Shown here piece after piece: positions 26,177-35,098 of a stretch of DNA of 45,720 nucleotides. The position numbers and the translations under genes are program-made. This DNA comes from an uncultured Clostridia bacterium (GTDB lineage: Bacteria > Bacillota > Clostridia > TANB77 > CAG-508), in the NCBI GenBank assembly GCA_947589015.1, contig CANPZF010000014.1:1-45720 (forward strand), written 5' to 3'. How positions within the stretch are numbered: position 1 is the first letter of the stretch; each line of letters begins with the position of its first letter. The notes below the pieces were generated by a model. It was not told the DNA's origin. It made no database searches and saw only the letters and a program-made list of their open reading frames with translations.

Positions 26177-29125
26177 TTATAGTGTATTAATTTTTCCTAA
26201 TCTAAATTTATTTATTTGCAATACATCTTTTAAATCTACTTGATTATCTTGATTTACATCTCCTGCTAGTAAATATTCATCTTTCAATAGAGCCTTATTT
26301 AGTCTATGTTTATTAATTGATAATATATCTCTTAAATTTGATTCGCCATCTCCATCTGTATCTCCTTTTACAACTATTGTAAATTCAAGATTTTCACTAT
26401 TTAAGGATATCTTTAATTTCATACCAGATGCTATTTTTACGTTATTGTCTGTAGTTTCTTTGTTGTCATTGCTATATACAGTCATTTTTCCATTTGTTTT
26501 TATTTTTTTTAGTATATTTCCTAATGTTGTACTAGGATTAATATTGCATATATATTTATTTCCATCCGTATTAACTTCGTTATATCCTTCAAAATTTGTT
26601 TCTAGTTTTGTTACTGTTATTGCTTGAGTTGTAGTTTTTGTTACACCATTTTCGGTATAGCTTATAGTTACATTTGTTTTTCCTACCATTAAATTATTTC
26701 CATCAGTTATTGTGTAGGTTGTTACTTCTTTTTTAGTGCCATTATCATATGTAGCCATTATTATCATTCCTGATTTATCAAAATTTTGACCTTCTGTATA
26801 TGTCATTTTATCTGGTACTTTTGTTACTGATATACCAGTTAATTTCTTTTCACTTACGATTATATCCTGTGTTGTAGTTTTTGTTACACCATTTTCGGTA
26901 TAACTTATAGTTACATTTGTTTTTCCTACTGTTAAATTACTGCCATCTGTTATTGTATAATCTGTTACTTCTTGTGATGTATTGTTATTATAACTAGCAG
27001 TAATTTTCATTCCTGCAGAATCAAAGTTTTGTCCTTCAATATATGTTGTTTTACTTGGAACAGTTGATACTCTTATACTACTCAATACTTTTTGATTTAC
27101 TGTTACTGCTTGAGTTACTGTTTTTGTTACTCCGTTTTCAGTATAGCTTATAGTTACATTTGTTTTTTCCACTGTTAAATTATTTCCATCAGTTATTGTG
27201 TAGGTTGTTACTTCTTTTGTAGTGCCATTATCATATGTGGCTGTTATTATCATTCCTGATTTATCAAAATTTTGACCTTCTGTATATGTCGTTTTATCTG
27301 GTACTTTTGTTACTGATATACCAGTTAATTTCTTTTCACTTACGGTTATATCCTGTGTTGCAGTTTTTGTTACACCATTTTCGGTATAACTTATAGTTAC
27401 ATTTGTTTTTCCTACTGTTAAATTACTACCATCTGTTATTGTATAATCTGTTACTTCTTGTGATGTATTGTCATTATAACTAGCAGTAACTTTCATTCCT
27501 GTAGAATCAAAGTTTTGACCTTCTATATATGTTGTTTTGTTTGGTTCTGTTGTTATTGCTATACCAGTCATAATTGGTGTTATATCAAATTTTTTTGTAC
27601 TATTCGCATTCATTACATTTCCAGCTGCATCAGATGCACCACTGATTGTAATTGTTTGCGTTCCACTTTTATTTGGTATAGCATAACTGTATGTATACAC
27701 TATATCACTACTTTTAGTCATTACTGTTTCTGCCAATGTTGATATTCCACTCATTGATATTTTAGGAGTTGTATCTCTTACTGCTTCACTGAATGTTGCT
27801 GTTATTATAGCTGTTTCTCCCGCTTTATATGTTGATTTGTCAGTTGTTACAGTTGCTGTTGGTGCTGTTCTATCTATATTATTTATATTTACTGTTACTG
27901 TTGACTCATTTCCAACTAAATCTTTTATTTTTAGTTGCTCACTTGTTGTATTATTTGTGAATGTTGCTATTATTGAATTATTATTTGTAGTAGAAACATA
28001 ATTCCAAGTTCTATTATCTGATACTATTTTTTGTATTGGCTCATCTGCACTAATTGTTACATCAACATTCCCTTGAGTTGCTTGCGTTAATGAATATACT
28101 GGCGATTGTAAAGATGGTTTTGTATCATCTAAATTTACATTTATACTTTTATTTATTGCATGTTGGTGTGCAGTTGAATTTGATTTAGTAGTTATAGTCA
28201 ATTTACTACATTTCTCAAATGGAATATTACCTATCTTCGTTACACTATCAGGTATTATTACACTTGTTAAATTACTACAATCGTGAAAGGTATAGTCTCC
28301 TATGCTAGTTACACTTCCTGGGATAGTTATTGTAGTTAGATTGCTACACATAGCAAATGACGAACCTTCTATTTCAGTTACACTATATGGTATATTTACT
28401 TGTGTTAGATTGCTACATGTATAAAAGGCATATTGGTTTATATTTGTTACACCATCAGGAATGGTAAAAGTTGTTCCTTCCTTTCCAGCCGGATAACAAA
28501 TTATTCTTGTCATCTCTTTGTTATATAAAACCCCATCATTGTTATTATTTGTATATTTTGAATTATCATTATCAACTGTTATTGAAACTAAACTTGTACA
28601 GCCACCAAAGGCAGAATCATCTATAAATGAAATATTTTTTGATATATTTATTTGTTTCAAACTACTACAACCATCAAATGCACAAAACTTTATTCTTATT
28701 ACGCTGTCAGGTATGGTTATATTTTCTAGACTACTACAATTTTGAAACATCATATATGATATTTCTTCAATATTGTCTGAAAGCGTAATACTAGTTAATT
28801 TACTACATTCTTGAAATGCATTTAAACCTATATTAGTTACACTATTTGGTACAATCACTTTAGTTACACTACTGCAATCCCTAAAAGCCATAGATTCTAT
28901 ATGTGTAACTGAATACCCATCTATTAAGCTTGGAATTGTCACAGTGGATTGATCACCTAAATATTTTGTTATTTTTGCATAATTTTCCTGCACACTATAT
29001 TCAAACGAGCCATCTTCTGTTGTTGCAGCATAAGTTTTTGGACTTGCTAAAATACTAATAATTATAGATAATACTATTACAATTAACATTGCCATTAACA
29101 TTATTTTTTTTATCTTTATATTCAT
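26177..29125 (-). CDS. BspA-like LRR / Ig-repeat surface protein with C-terminal dockerin
   Basis: Large exported protein (982 residues). Signal peptide (about 1-33), then BspA-type leucine-rich repeats (about 60-330; repeated CSSLTSI, TIPDSV and AF..CS patterns), two Ig-like domains (about 340-510), four group 3-like bacterial Ig repeats (about 515-840, each with TYTEGQNFD and TISYTENGVTKT), and a C-terminal dockerin (about 918-982). The dockerin has two calcium-loop halves, DTDGDGESNLRDILSINK and DVNQDNQVDLKDVLQINK. There is no wall anchor of its own. AGGAGG precedes the ATG. It should be displayed through the cohesin protein encoded next; LRR domains of this type are known as adhesins. Confidence 0.87.
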   Translation of the reverse strand: MNIKIKKIMLMAMLIVIVLSIIISILASPKTYAATTEDGSFEYSVQENYAKITKYLGDQSTVTIPSLIDGYSVTHIESMAFRDCSSVTKVIVPNSVTNIGLNAFQECSKLTSITLSDNIEEISYMMFQNCSSLENITIPDSVIRIKFCAFDGCSSLKQINISKNISFIDDSAFGGCTSLVSITVDNDNSKYTNNNNDGVLYNKEMTRIICYPAGKEGTTFTIPDGVTNINQYAFYTCSNLTQVNIPYSVTEIEGSSFAMCSNLTTITIPGSVTSIGDYTFHDCSNLTSVIIPDSVTKIGNIPFEKCSKLTITTKSNSTAHQHAINKSINVNLDDTKPSLQSPVYSLTQATQGNVDVTISADEPIQKIVSDNRTWNYVSTTNNNSIIATFTNNTTSEQLKIKDLVGNESTVTVNINNIDRTAPTATVTTDKSTYKAGETAIITATFSEAVRDTTPKISMSGISTLAETVMTKSSDIVYTYSYAIPNKSGTQTITISGASDAAGNVMNANSTKKFDITPIMTGIAITTEPNKTTYIEGQNFDSTGMKVTASYNDNTSQEVTDYTITDGSNLTVGKTNVTISYTENGVTKTATQDITVSEKKLTGISVTKVPDKTTYTEGQNFDKSGMIITATYDNGTTKEVTTYTITDGNNLTVEKTNVTISYTENGVTKTVTQAVTVNQKVLSSIRVSTVPSKTTYIEGQNFDSAGMKITASYNNNTSQEVTDYTITDGSNLTVGKTNVTISYTENGVTKTTTQDIIVSEKKLTGISVTKVPDKMTYTEGQNFDKSGMIIMATYDNGTKKEVTTYTITDGNNLMVGKTNVTISYTENGVTKTTTQAITVTKLETNFEGYNEVNTDGNKYICNINPSTTLGNILKKIKTNGKMTVYSNDNKETTDNNVKIASGMKLKISLNSENLEFTIVVKGDTDGDGESNLRDILSINKHRLNKALLKDEYLLAGDVNQDNQVDLKDVLQINKFRLGKINTL
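26605..27565 (-). repeat. Near-identical internal repeats (A-B-A'-B') in the Ig region
   Basis: Four Ig-type units of about 79 codons arranged as two copies of a pair (unit of about 475 bases). Units 1 and 3 share YIEGQNFDS.GMK.TASYN; units 2 and 4 share YTEGQNFDKSGMII.ATYDNGT. DNA similarity is high, which points to a recent duplication. Confidence 0.8.
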
Positions 29126-29181
29126 GAAAAGTTCCTCCTAAACAATTCAATATTTTATATATTTTTCATATTTCTAAAATC

Positions 29182-29208
29182 ATTATAACATATTTCGAAA
29201 AATAGCAA
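29182..29208 (-). promoter_or_regulatory. Possible promoter of the dockerin-cohesin operon
   Basis: TATAAT (29187-29182) on the minus strand with TTGCTA (29208-29203) 15 bases upstream. It overlaps the terminator hairpin of the preceding unit. The -35 part and its spacing are weak. Confidence 0.4.
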
Positions 29209-29250
29209 TATAAATCATGTACAAAATACATGATTTATATTGCTATTTTT
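29198..29250 (-). terminator. Strong terminator upstream of the dockerin gene
   Basis: Perfect 24-base stem (29198-29221 with 29227-29250) and a five-base loop. The minus strand continues with TTTTT. It ends the unit that closes with the MBL hydrolase. The stem is much longer than a typical terminator. Confidence 0.8.
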
Positions 29251-29368
29251 TTTAGCTACTTTAATTAAACTATTCTTAATTACATAAAATATCGCTCTCT
29301 TTACATTTTCAATGATTGCACTTATTTTCATCTTTTGATTTTTTCCTCTTCTTTCAACTTATATGTTC

Positions 29369-30241
29369 TTATTTTTTTATCCATACCATTTTATTTTCTT
29401 TGAATCCATATATAATTTTTTCATTATCAAATAGATATGATAAATATGATTTTATTGTACTTCCAACTAATATGTATTGGTTTGGATTTATTGTTAACTT
29501 ATACTCATCGAATATATACTTTAAAATATTTTCAAAAGTATTTTCATTTTCACAATAATTCAATATTTTATTTGCGATTTCATTTATTTTATTCTTATTT
29601 ATCTCTATAAGATTGTCTATATTGTCTGTAGCTTCGCAATGTGATGGGATATATAACTTTCCTTTTAGTAGTTTTAATTGTTCCAATGTGTTTAAGTAGT
29701 TTTCTACATCATATATAAAAAATATATGATACTTTGTTGTAGTTTCTTCACTAAATAAAGCATCTGCTAAAAAATATATATCATCTGATGTTCGTATTCC
29801 TATCATATCAAAAAAGTGTCCTTTTAATAAAAAATATTCTAATCCTTCTGGAAGATTATTTTCTATATTCTTTACTTTTGATTCTTTTGCTAATAAAAAT
29901 TTATTCTTTATATCTTTAAATGGATATCCTCCATAAAGAAATGATGGCTCTAATATTGGAAATTCAGTAAAACTTTTTTCAATATTATAAGATAAAATTT
30001 CACAATCAGTTCTATCTTGAATGACTTTATTTCCTCCAATATGATCTGCATTTGAATGTGTATTTATGATTCCTTTTACTTTCCAATTATTTTCTTGAAC
30101 AATCTTTAATATTTTTTTTCCTGCTTCTTTATCATTTCCTGTATCAATAATATATACATTTTCATTGTCTATTTTATATATGCCTATATTAGTAGGATTT
30201 TTAATATAATACGTTTTTTCTCCAACTTTAATAAGCTCCAT
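29369..30241 (-). CDS. MBL-fold metallo-hydrolase
   Basis: Metallo-beta-lactamase-fold hydrolase of unknown substrate, 290 residues, cytoplasmic. The metal motif reads NTHSNADHIGG, where the second His of HxHxDH is Asn. Other metal ligands can be assigned to the KGHFFDMIGI region (His) and FLADALFS (Asp), with IPSHCEA as the last His. The altered motif may change metal use, or mark a subfamily. Start: ATG at 30241 with AAAGAGAG seven bases upstream is better than the ATG at 30247. It lies 27 bases after the HAD gene, probably co-transcribed. Confidence 0.83.
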   Translation of the reverse strand: MELIKVGEKTYYIKNPTNIGIYKIDNENVYIIDTGNDKEAGKKILKIVQENNWKVKGIINTHSNADHIGGNKVIQDRTDCEILSYNIEKSFTEFPILEPSFLYGGYPFKDIKNKFLLAKESKVKNIENNLPEGLEYFLLKGHFFDMIGIRTSDDIYFLADALFSEETTTKYHIFFIYDVENYLNTLEQLKLLKGKLYIPSHCEATDNIDNLIEINKNKINEIANKILNYCENENTFENILKYIFDEYKLTINPNQYILVGSTIKSYLSYLFDNEKIIYGFKENKMVWIKK

Positions 30242-30268
30242 ACACATTCTCTCTTTCTTTGTTTTATA

Positions 30269-31075
30269 TTATACTAATAATTTTTCTAAAAATGTAGCTA
30301 CTCCATTTTCTTCATTTGATGTTGTTATTTCATCTGCATATTCTTTTACATTATCAGTTGCATTTTGCATGGCTACACTATGTCCTACTACTTTAAACAT
30401 AGAAACATCATTATAATCATCTCCAATTGCTACTGTGTCTTCTAAATTGATGTCTAGCATTTGGCACATTTTTTCAATTGCATTCCCTTTACATGATTCT
30501 GTATTTGCAACATCATAATATATAGTTCCTTCTTTAGGTGCATTTTTATTTGTTAAGCTTTTATGCTGATTTTTAATTTCAACGTCTTCAATATTTTCTA
30601 TAGAATTTTTTAAGTTTTTTATTTTTTCAAAATTAGTATCTGCTATTGTGCATTGCACAACATCATGTGTATCTACAAATGTTTTTATGTCTGTTTTTAA
30701 TTGCTCTTCTGAGCCGTCAAAATTTTTTACTTTACTTACTACTCTATTATCTCCAACATTCATTATAAATCTTACATCAGCTTCTTTTGCTATTTTATAT
30801 AGTTTTTCACAGGCTTTTTTATTCATTACATTTACATACATTATTTTATTGTCCTCATAGTTATATATATTGCCTCCATTAGATGTAATAATGTATTTGC
30901 TTGCATGACATTTTCTGCTAATATTTTCTGTGTATTTTCTTGGTCTTCCTGAGCATAAAACAACTAAAATTCCTTTGTTAGTTACTTTTTTTATTGTTTC
31001 TATTGTTTTGTCTGAAATATTTTTGTTATTATCTCTTAAAGTTCCGTCTATGTCAATAAATACCGCTTTATACAT
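30269..31075 (-). CDS. HAD-superfamily phosphatase, Cof type
   Basis: Sugar-phosphate or nucleotide phosphatase of the Cof/YidA branch of the HAD family, 268 residues. Motif I is DIDGTLRDNNKNIS at residues 7-20, motif II is VVLCSGRP, motif III is the conserved Lys before the GDDYNDVSMFKVVGHSVAM motif IV block. The C2 cap is between. GGGGTGATG precedes the ATG. It precedes the MBL hydrolase gene. The substrate cannot be told from sequence. Confidence 0.9.
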   Translation of the reverse strand: MYKAVFIDIDGTLRDNNKNISDKTIETIKKVTNKGILVVLCSGRPRKYTENISRKCHASKYIITSNGGNIYNYEDNKIMYVNVMNKKACEKLYKIAKEADVRFIMNVGDNRVVSKVKNFDGSEEQLKTDIKTFVDTHDVVQCTIADTNFEKIKNLKNSIENIEDVEIKNQHKSLTNKNAPKEGTIYYDVANTESCKGNAIEKMCQMLDINLEDTVAIGDDYNDVSMFKVVGHSVAMQNATDNVKEYADEITTSNEENGVATFLEKLLV

Positions 31076-31192
31076 TTACATCACCCCTATTATAACTAGA
31101 TTTTGATAATATTTTATTACTATTATTTATTTTATATCATAATTTATTAAATTTGCATAGTGCTTTTTTGAAAAATGTAAATATTTTGATTT

Positions 31193-32272
31193 TTATCTAT
31201 CCTCTCCACTATATGTTGTTAAATCTCCACTAAACCCATAAACCTGTTTGCATAACGGTTTTTCTCTTTTTCCTGAATGTATAACCACTTTTTCTAAATC
31301 TTCATAAATACTATGTAACTCTATTCCATACTTTCTCATTGTTTCTATATCTATCTCTTTAAAAGCTGGACAGGGTAATATTGTACCATCATATTTTATA
31401 TTTAACTTTTCAGTTCCTGCTGTACACAAGTGTGATATCATTCCATTTAATGGTATTCCAATTCTAATATTACCACTATAATACTGTTTTTCATTTTTTA
31501 ATATTTCTGAGAATTCTTTTAATTCAGTTTCATTTAACATTAATTCCTCTTTATATTCTCTTCCTCTCCCCTGTGGTACAAAGTTCAATATACTTATATT
31601 TTTTATTTTTGACATTTCTAAACATTCAATTATATCATGAAATTGTTTATAATTTGGCTTCATAGGAATAAAATGTACATCTACATTTAGTCCTGTCATG
31701 CTAGCTCTTATTAGTGAATCCATTAAATATGTGATTAGCCCTTTTCTTCCCATTAATTCATTATCTGTTGTTTCTTCAAATGCTTGCCAATCAAATACAA
31801 TCTTGTCTAACCCTAATTGTTTCAATTTTTCAAATTCTTGCTTTGTTATTGCCCCAAATGGTTCTTGCATTAAGCATCTAGTATAATATAATCTCACATT
31901 CTTTTTTAGCCTTTCATTCCATGGCTCATGTTCTTCTATTTCTTGTAAATCTTGCTCACATCTATTCTTTATATATTCTATCGTCTCTATTGGTATTTCA
32001 GGTGTTCTTTTTATTCCACTAGTAAATACTACTGTTCTAATACCATTTTTCTTACAAAATTTTATCATTTCAAATAGATTTGGATGTAAAAATGGTTCTC
32101 CTCCTGAAATAGATATTTCTTCTATTCCACCTTGTTTTATAAAATACATAATTGTTTTTTTAAACTGTTCCAATGTAACAATGGTTTGTTTTTCTTGTGA
32201 TGAATTTGAAGAACAAAACTTACATTTATTAGGACATGTTTGTATTACTTCAAAACATAAATCTTTTAACAT
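31193..32272 (-). CDS. Radical SAM protein
   Basis: Radical S-adenosylmethionine enzyme of 359 residues. The cluster motif is CPNKCKFC (Cys13, 17, 20), followed by SGGEPFLHPNLFEM (SAM-binding GGEP). A C-terminal CTAGTEKLNIKYDGTILPCP with further Cys (EKPLCKQVYG) resembles a short SPASM-like auxiliary cluster region. Such proteins often modify peptides or act in cofactor pathways. No small precursor peptide gene is seen beside it. AAAGAGAG precedes the ATG. Its closest neighbour upstream is a NUDIX hydrolase gene (75 bases). Confidence 0.88.
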   Translation of the reverse strand: MLKDLCFEVIQTCPNKCKFCSSNSSQEKQTIVTLEQFKKTIMYFIKQGGIEEISISGGEPFLHPNLFEMIKFCKKNGIRTVVFTSGIKRTPEIPIETIEYIKNRCEQDLQEIEEHEPWNERLKKNVRLYYTRCLMQEPFGAITKQEFEKLKQLGLDKIVFDWQAFEETTDNELMGRKGLITYLMDSLIRASMTGLNVDVHFIPMKPNYKQFHDIIECLEMSKIKNISILNFVPQGRGREYKEELMLNETELKEFSEILKNEKQYYSGNIRIGIPLNGMISHLCTAGTEKLNIKYDGTILPCPAFKEIDIETMRKYGIELHSIYEDLEKVVIHSGKREKPLCKQVYGFSGDLTTYSGEDR

Positions 32273-32347
32273 ATAATCTCTCTTTCATAATTTTAATAAA
32301 TTAGCTATTTTTTGAATTCATAATATATTAACGGCAATTATCTATTT

Positions 32348-32914
32348 TTACTTTAATTTTTCTAGCTTTTCATTTAGTTTTTTATAAACATTTTCTATAA
32401 CCCATTGTTCATTTGAAACATTTTTTACATCTTCTATATTAACCCATCTAACTCCACTGTTTTCATCTTCTTTTATTTTTAAAATTTCATTTTCGTCTAC
32501 TTCAATAAGATATGTTAAATTTAAATGTACATGTGAAGATACATATTTACCTCTTTTTATATGTCCGTCTACACATATGATTTCTAATGAAAAAATTTTA
32601 TCATTAAGTAGCTTTACATTTTTAACACCTGTTTCTTCTTTTAATTCACGAATTGCCGTACCCAATAAATCTGTTTCTCCGTCTGCATGCCCTCCTGTCC
32701 ATGCCCATGATTTATATATATTATGATATATCATTAAAACTTTTGTTTTTTCTTTATTTACTACCCATGATGATGCCGTAAAATGTCCAAATTCATTATC
32801 TCTTGTGAGTACATTGTCAAATGTATCTATATATTTTAGCATGGTTTGTTTGTCTTTTTCTTCTTGCTCGTTATATGGTTTATATCTTTCTATTTGCTCT
32901 TTTAGTTTTTTCAT
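32348..32914 (-). CDS. NUDIX hydrolase
   Basis: Nucleoside-diphosphate-linked hydrolase of 188 residues, probably cytoplasmic. The Nudix box is GGHADGETDLLGTAIRELKE followed by ETGV: the RELKEE Mg-binding part is intact, but the first Glu of the consensus is Thr, with Glu one place earlier, as seen in a GGHADG subgroup. An N-terminal helical segment of about 35 residues precedes the fold. AAGGAGTG precedes the ATG. The substrate is unknown. Confidence 0.9.
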   Translation of the reverse strand: MKKLKEQIERYKPYNEQEEKDKQTMLKYIDTFDNVLTRDNEFGHFTASSWVVNKEKTKVLMIYHNIYKSWAWTGGHADGETDLLGTAIRELKEETGVKNVKLLNDKIFSLEIICVDGHIKRGKYVSSHVHLNLTYLIEVDENEILKIKEDENSGVRWVNIEDVKNVSNEQWVIENVYKKLNEKLEKLK

Positions 32915-32991
32915 TTTTCACTCCTTATTTTTATAACTAATAATATAAAATCTTTTATGTTCATTCATATTATATCATAAAAAGATTTATT

Positions 32992-33216
32992 TTTAAAGTC
33001 TACACAAATTATTATACTACCAATCCTATTGAAAGTTTAAATAGTTCTTTAAGAAAAGTAACTCGTGGAAAAGGCTCTTTCATTAGTAAAGAAGCCTTAC
33101 TAAAAGTTTTGTATCTTAGAATTAAAAATCTGCAATCTTCATGGGCTAACTGGAAAAACATTCAAAGTCAATTAGTTCAATTATTTGGTGGTAGGGTCTT
33201 TAGATATTATAAATAA
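32992..33216 (+). pseudogene. IS256-family transposase remnant, C-terminal end
   Basis: Plus-strand frame of 74 codons without start. It reads YYTTNPIESLNSSLRKVTRG and KGSFISKEALLKVLYLRIKN, ending in LFGGRVFRYYK and a stop. These match the C-terminus of IS256-type (Mutator-like) transposases, including the IES with the DDE glutamate. The rest of the transposase is missing, and no terminal repeat is clear, so it is an old, truncated insertion. Confidence 0.82.
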
Positions 33217-33262
33217 ACTATATACAATATTATACTTATTAGGTATAATTATGTATATAGTT
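33216..33262. terminator. Hairpin after the transposase remnant
   Basis: Eleven-base perfect arms (33216-33226 with 33252-33262) with an inner six-base stem around a TTATTAG loop. It could be the old terminator or an end of the element. Confidence 0.5.
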
Positions 33263-33332
33263 CATTCCTAAATATAATATTAATATTTTGAATTTACACA
33301 CTTAGCTTGAAACTCTCTCAAAATGTTCCATT

Positions 33333-33630
33333 TTACCTAACATACAATGCTGGGCGGAATCCAATGTTGTTGCTGGTGCCTCCTGGAAGGTTTCCGTCAC
33401 GCGTAGAAACTGAACGTAAGCCGACAGGGCTACTGCTATTACCTCCCCTGAGAACTCGGCTATAATTGCTTATAGCTTCCATTGTCCATTCGCTCGCATT
33501 TCCTGCCATATCATATATATTCTTCATTTGATAATTTCCAGTTTTTGCCAGAGTACCTGTGGTATAAATTCCTTTTAAATTATTTCCATTTTTTATCTTT
33601 TTATTCCCTGAATAGTTTTTTGCTTGCTTT
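33333..33630 (-). pseudogene. C-terminal fragment of an FGE/C-type-lectin-fold protein
   Basis: Remnant of a protein with a formylglycine-generating-enzyme (SUMF1) or C-type-lectin-like domain. The readable frame (about 33333-33630) contains KNIYDMAGNASEWTMEA, RVLRGGNSSSPVGLRS and NNIGFRPALYVR, the usual end of such domains. In-frame sequence upstream of the first ATG (at 33527), including YTTGTLAKTGNYQ, continues the same domain until a stop near 33640, so the start has been lost. No ribosome site is near the ATG at 33527. Next to it lies the IS256 remnant, which suggests damage by insertion or deletion. Confidence 0.65.
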
Positions 33631-33640
33631 TCTTTCTTTT

Positions 33641-33893
33641 TTATAATAATACTCTTTTCTCAAGGTTCTTTTTCTTTTATAAAAAATAGCTTATAATTTA
33701 TATTTAAATTATACTTTAAGCATATTTCTTTTTCAAGCTTTTTCTTCTTTTTTCCTTTTTTGTTATATTTTTGTAACATTTTTGTAATATTTAAAATTTG
33801 AAACTAGAAATTTTTTTTATAATATTATTGTATCTTTGTATTATTTAATGATATAATTAATATTGTCAATAGTTTTTAATAGTAGGAGGATTT
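33641..33893. other. AT-rich spacer without a gene
   Basis: No coding frame or RNA gene is seen. A promoter for the next gene lies at its right end. The stretch includes a short direct repeat of ATTTTTGTAA at about 33768-33789. Confidence 0.5.
33828..33857 (+). promoter_or_regulatory. Promoter of the gene at 33894
   Basis: TTGTAT (33828-33833), 18-base spacer, TATAAT (33852-33857), 37 bases before the ATG. Confidence 0.6.
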
Positions 33894-34577
33894 ATGGGAA
33901 AATTCGATTCTTTACAAGAAACATCTTTTTCTAAAAAAACAACATATACCCGTGCAGAAGAACTTTTTTCTACGGCACATTTTTCAAAAGACGCAGAAAT
34001 TGATTATACATATTTTGAGAATTTAAATGTTCAGGATTTACATGAATATAATAGGAAGAAAAAACTTAATAAAAATATTATTACTTTATGGGCTAAACTA
34101 GAAATGAAAAGTTTTATAGACTATCAACTAGGAAACACTATAAATCCATATTTTTCTAATACTTCTAAGCCAACGGCTATAAAATTTTTTTCAGATTATA
34201 ATTATATGACAGAAGATCAAAGATACTTAAGACTATTAGATATCAAATATATCAAATCACTTGTTTTACAAGGAATTAAATTTTCTAAAATATATATGGT
34301 TACTTATGAGATAATGAACAAAGACAATAAATTTTGTCCTTATATTGAACTATATACCCAAACGGAAATTAATAATACTTTTGTTAAATTTGCTTATGGT
34401 TATGATAGTAATAAAAATGGAAAAGTTGAACTATTTATAGATTCTTTTAATTATCCTGTTTTATTAAATAATAAGGGTTTTATAGAATTACCGCTTTCTA
34501 ATGTAAGAAAAAAATTAGATGTATATGATTATATTACAGATGATGATATTGCTAAAATTTTACCTAAAAAAAATTAG
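33894..34577 (+). CDS. Hypothetical protein, 227 residues
   Basis: Soluble protein of unknown family. It has no signal or membrane segment. The N-terminal part is polar and helical (TYTRAEELFSTAHFSKDAEI), and the C-terminal part is a mixed alpha/beta region rich in Tyr and Asn (IELYTQTEINNTFVKFAYGY), ending in a DDDIAKILPKKN tail. AGGAGG seven bases before the ATG supports the start, and a promoter and terminator bracket it as a single-gene unit. Codon use is like the surrounding genes. Confidence 0.65.
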   Translation: MGKFDSLQETSFSKKTTYTRAEELFSTAHFSKDAEIDYTYFENLNVQDLHEYNRKKKLNKNIITLWAKLEMKSFIDYQLGNTINPYFSNTSKPTAIKFFSDYNYMTEDQRYLRLLDIKYIKSLVLQGIKFSKIYMVTYEIMNKDNKFCPYIELYTQTEINNTFVKFAYGYDSNKNGKVELFIDSFNYPVLLNNKGFIELPLSNVRKKLDVYDYITDDDIAKILPKKN

Positions 34578-34600
34578 ACATTTAACATGTCTAATTTTTT
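34568..34600. terminator. Bidirectional terminator
   Basis: Perfect 14-base stem (34568-34581 with 34587-34600) with a five-base loop, A-rich to the left and T-rich to the right. It serves the gene ending at 34577 and, on the other strand, rpmE. Confidence 0.88.
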
Positions 34601-34622
34601 AATAAATTATTTTTACATATTA

Positions 34623-34823
34623 TTATGCAAGACCATATTTTTTCTTAAATTTATCTGCTCTTCCTCCAGCTTTGTCTTGTCTCAAATTACCCGTCCATAG
34701 TGGATGACATTTTGAACAAATATCTACTTTTATATCTTTTTTTGTTGATCCTACTTCTAATACATTTCCACAAGCACATGTAATTGTTGTTTGATTATAA
34801 TTTGGATGTATTCCTTCTTTCAT
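34623..34823 (-). CDS. rpmE: 50S ribosomal protein L31
   Basis: Small ribosomal protein with a zinc-binding site, 66 residues from the ATG at 34823 (MKEGIHPNY, the standard L31 start). The cysteines [12 protein letters not shown] and [12 protein letters not shown] make the C+ form, and the [14 protein letters not shown] end is diagnostic. A GTG at 34835 overlaps the ribosome site and is rejected as start. It has its own promoter (34871-34899). Confidence 0.95.
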   Translation of the reverse strand: MKEGIHPNYNQTTITCACGNVLEVGSTKKDIKVDICSKCHPLWTGNLRQDKAGGRADKFKKKYGLA

Positions 34824-34870
34824 GTTTAAGTTCACCTCTTTCTTGAATTGAAATAAATTGACTGTTTAAT

Positions 34871-34899
34871 ATCATAACATATTTTATATTTTTTTTCAA
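34871..34899 (-). promoter_or_regulatory. Promoter of rpmE
   Basis: TTGAAA (34899-34894), 17-base spacer, TATGAT (34876-34871) on the minus strand, about 50 bases before the rpmE ATG. Confidence 0.65.
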
Positions 34900-34902
34900 G
34901 TA

Positions 34903-35067
34903 TTATTTAGTTTTATTTTCATTTTTTTGTTCCTCATAAACAAACTCTGCAGAAGACAATAGTTCTTTTTCTAAAGAAAGTTTGTTTACTAATTTTCCCA
35001 TAACATTAAAAACACAAGCAACTATTAATACTAACATTAATATTTTTTTCCAATATTTTGCAAGCAT
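34903..35067 (-). CDS. Small single-span membrane protein, 54 residues
   Basis: Minus-strand gene of 54 codons: MLAKYWKKILMLVLIVACVF begins with a basic patch and one membrane helix (about 8-24), then a short charged helix (KLSLEKELLSSAEF) and an acidic-basic end. AAAGGAGAG lies seven bases before the ATG, and a perfect TTGACA/TATAAT promoter stands about 30 bases upstream, which is strong support for expression. The family is unknown. rpmE follows behind its own promoter. Confidence 0.75.
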   Translation of the reverse strand: MLAKYWKKILMLVLIVACVFNVMGKLVNKLSLEKELLSSAEFVYEEQKNENKTK

Positions 35068-35098
35068 TTTTTCTCTCCTTTTTTATTAATCTTTATTA

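Noticed and set aside
25364..29125. Cellulosome locus
   Set aside because: Cohesin and dockerin are present, but there is only one cohesin and no glycoside hydrolase or carbohydrate-binding module nearby.
33333..33630. Variable protein of a diversity-generating retroelement
   Set aside because: The lectin-fold end (GFRPALYVR) resembles such targets, but no reverse transcriptase or template repeat is in the window and the gene is truncated.
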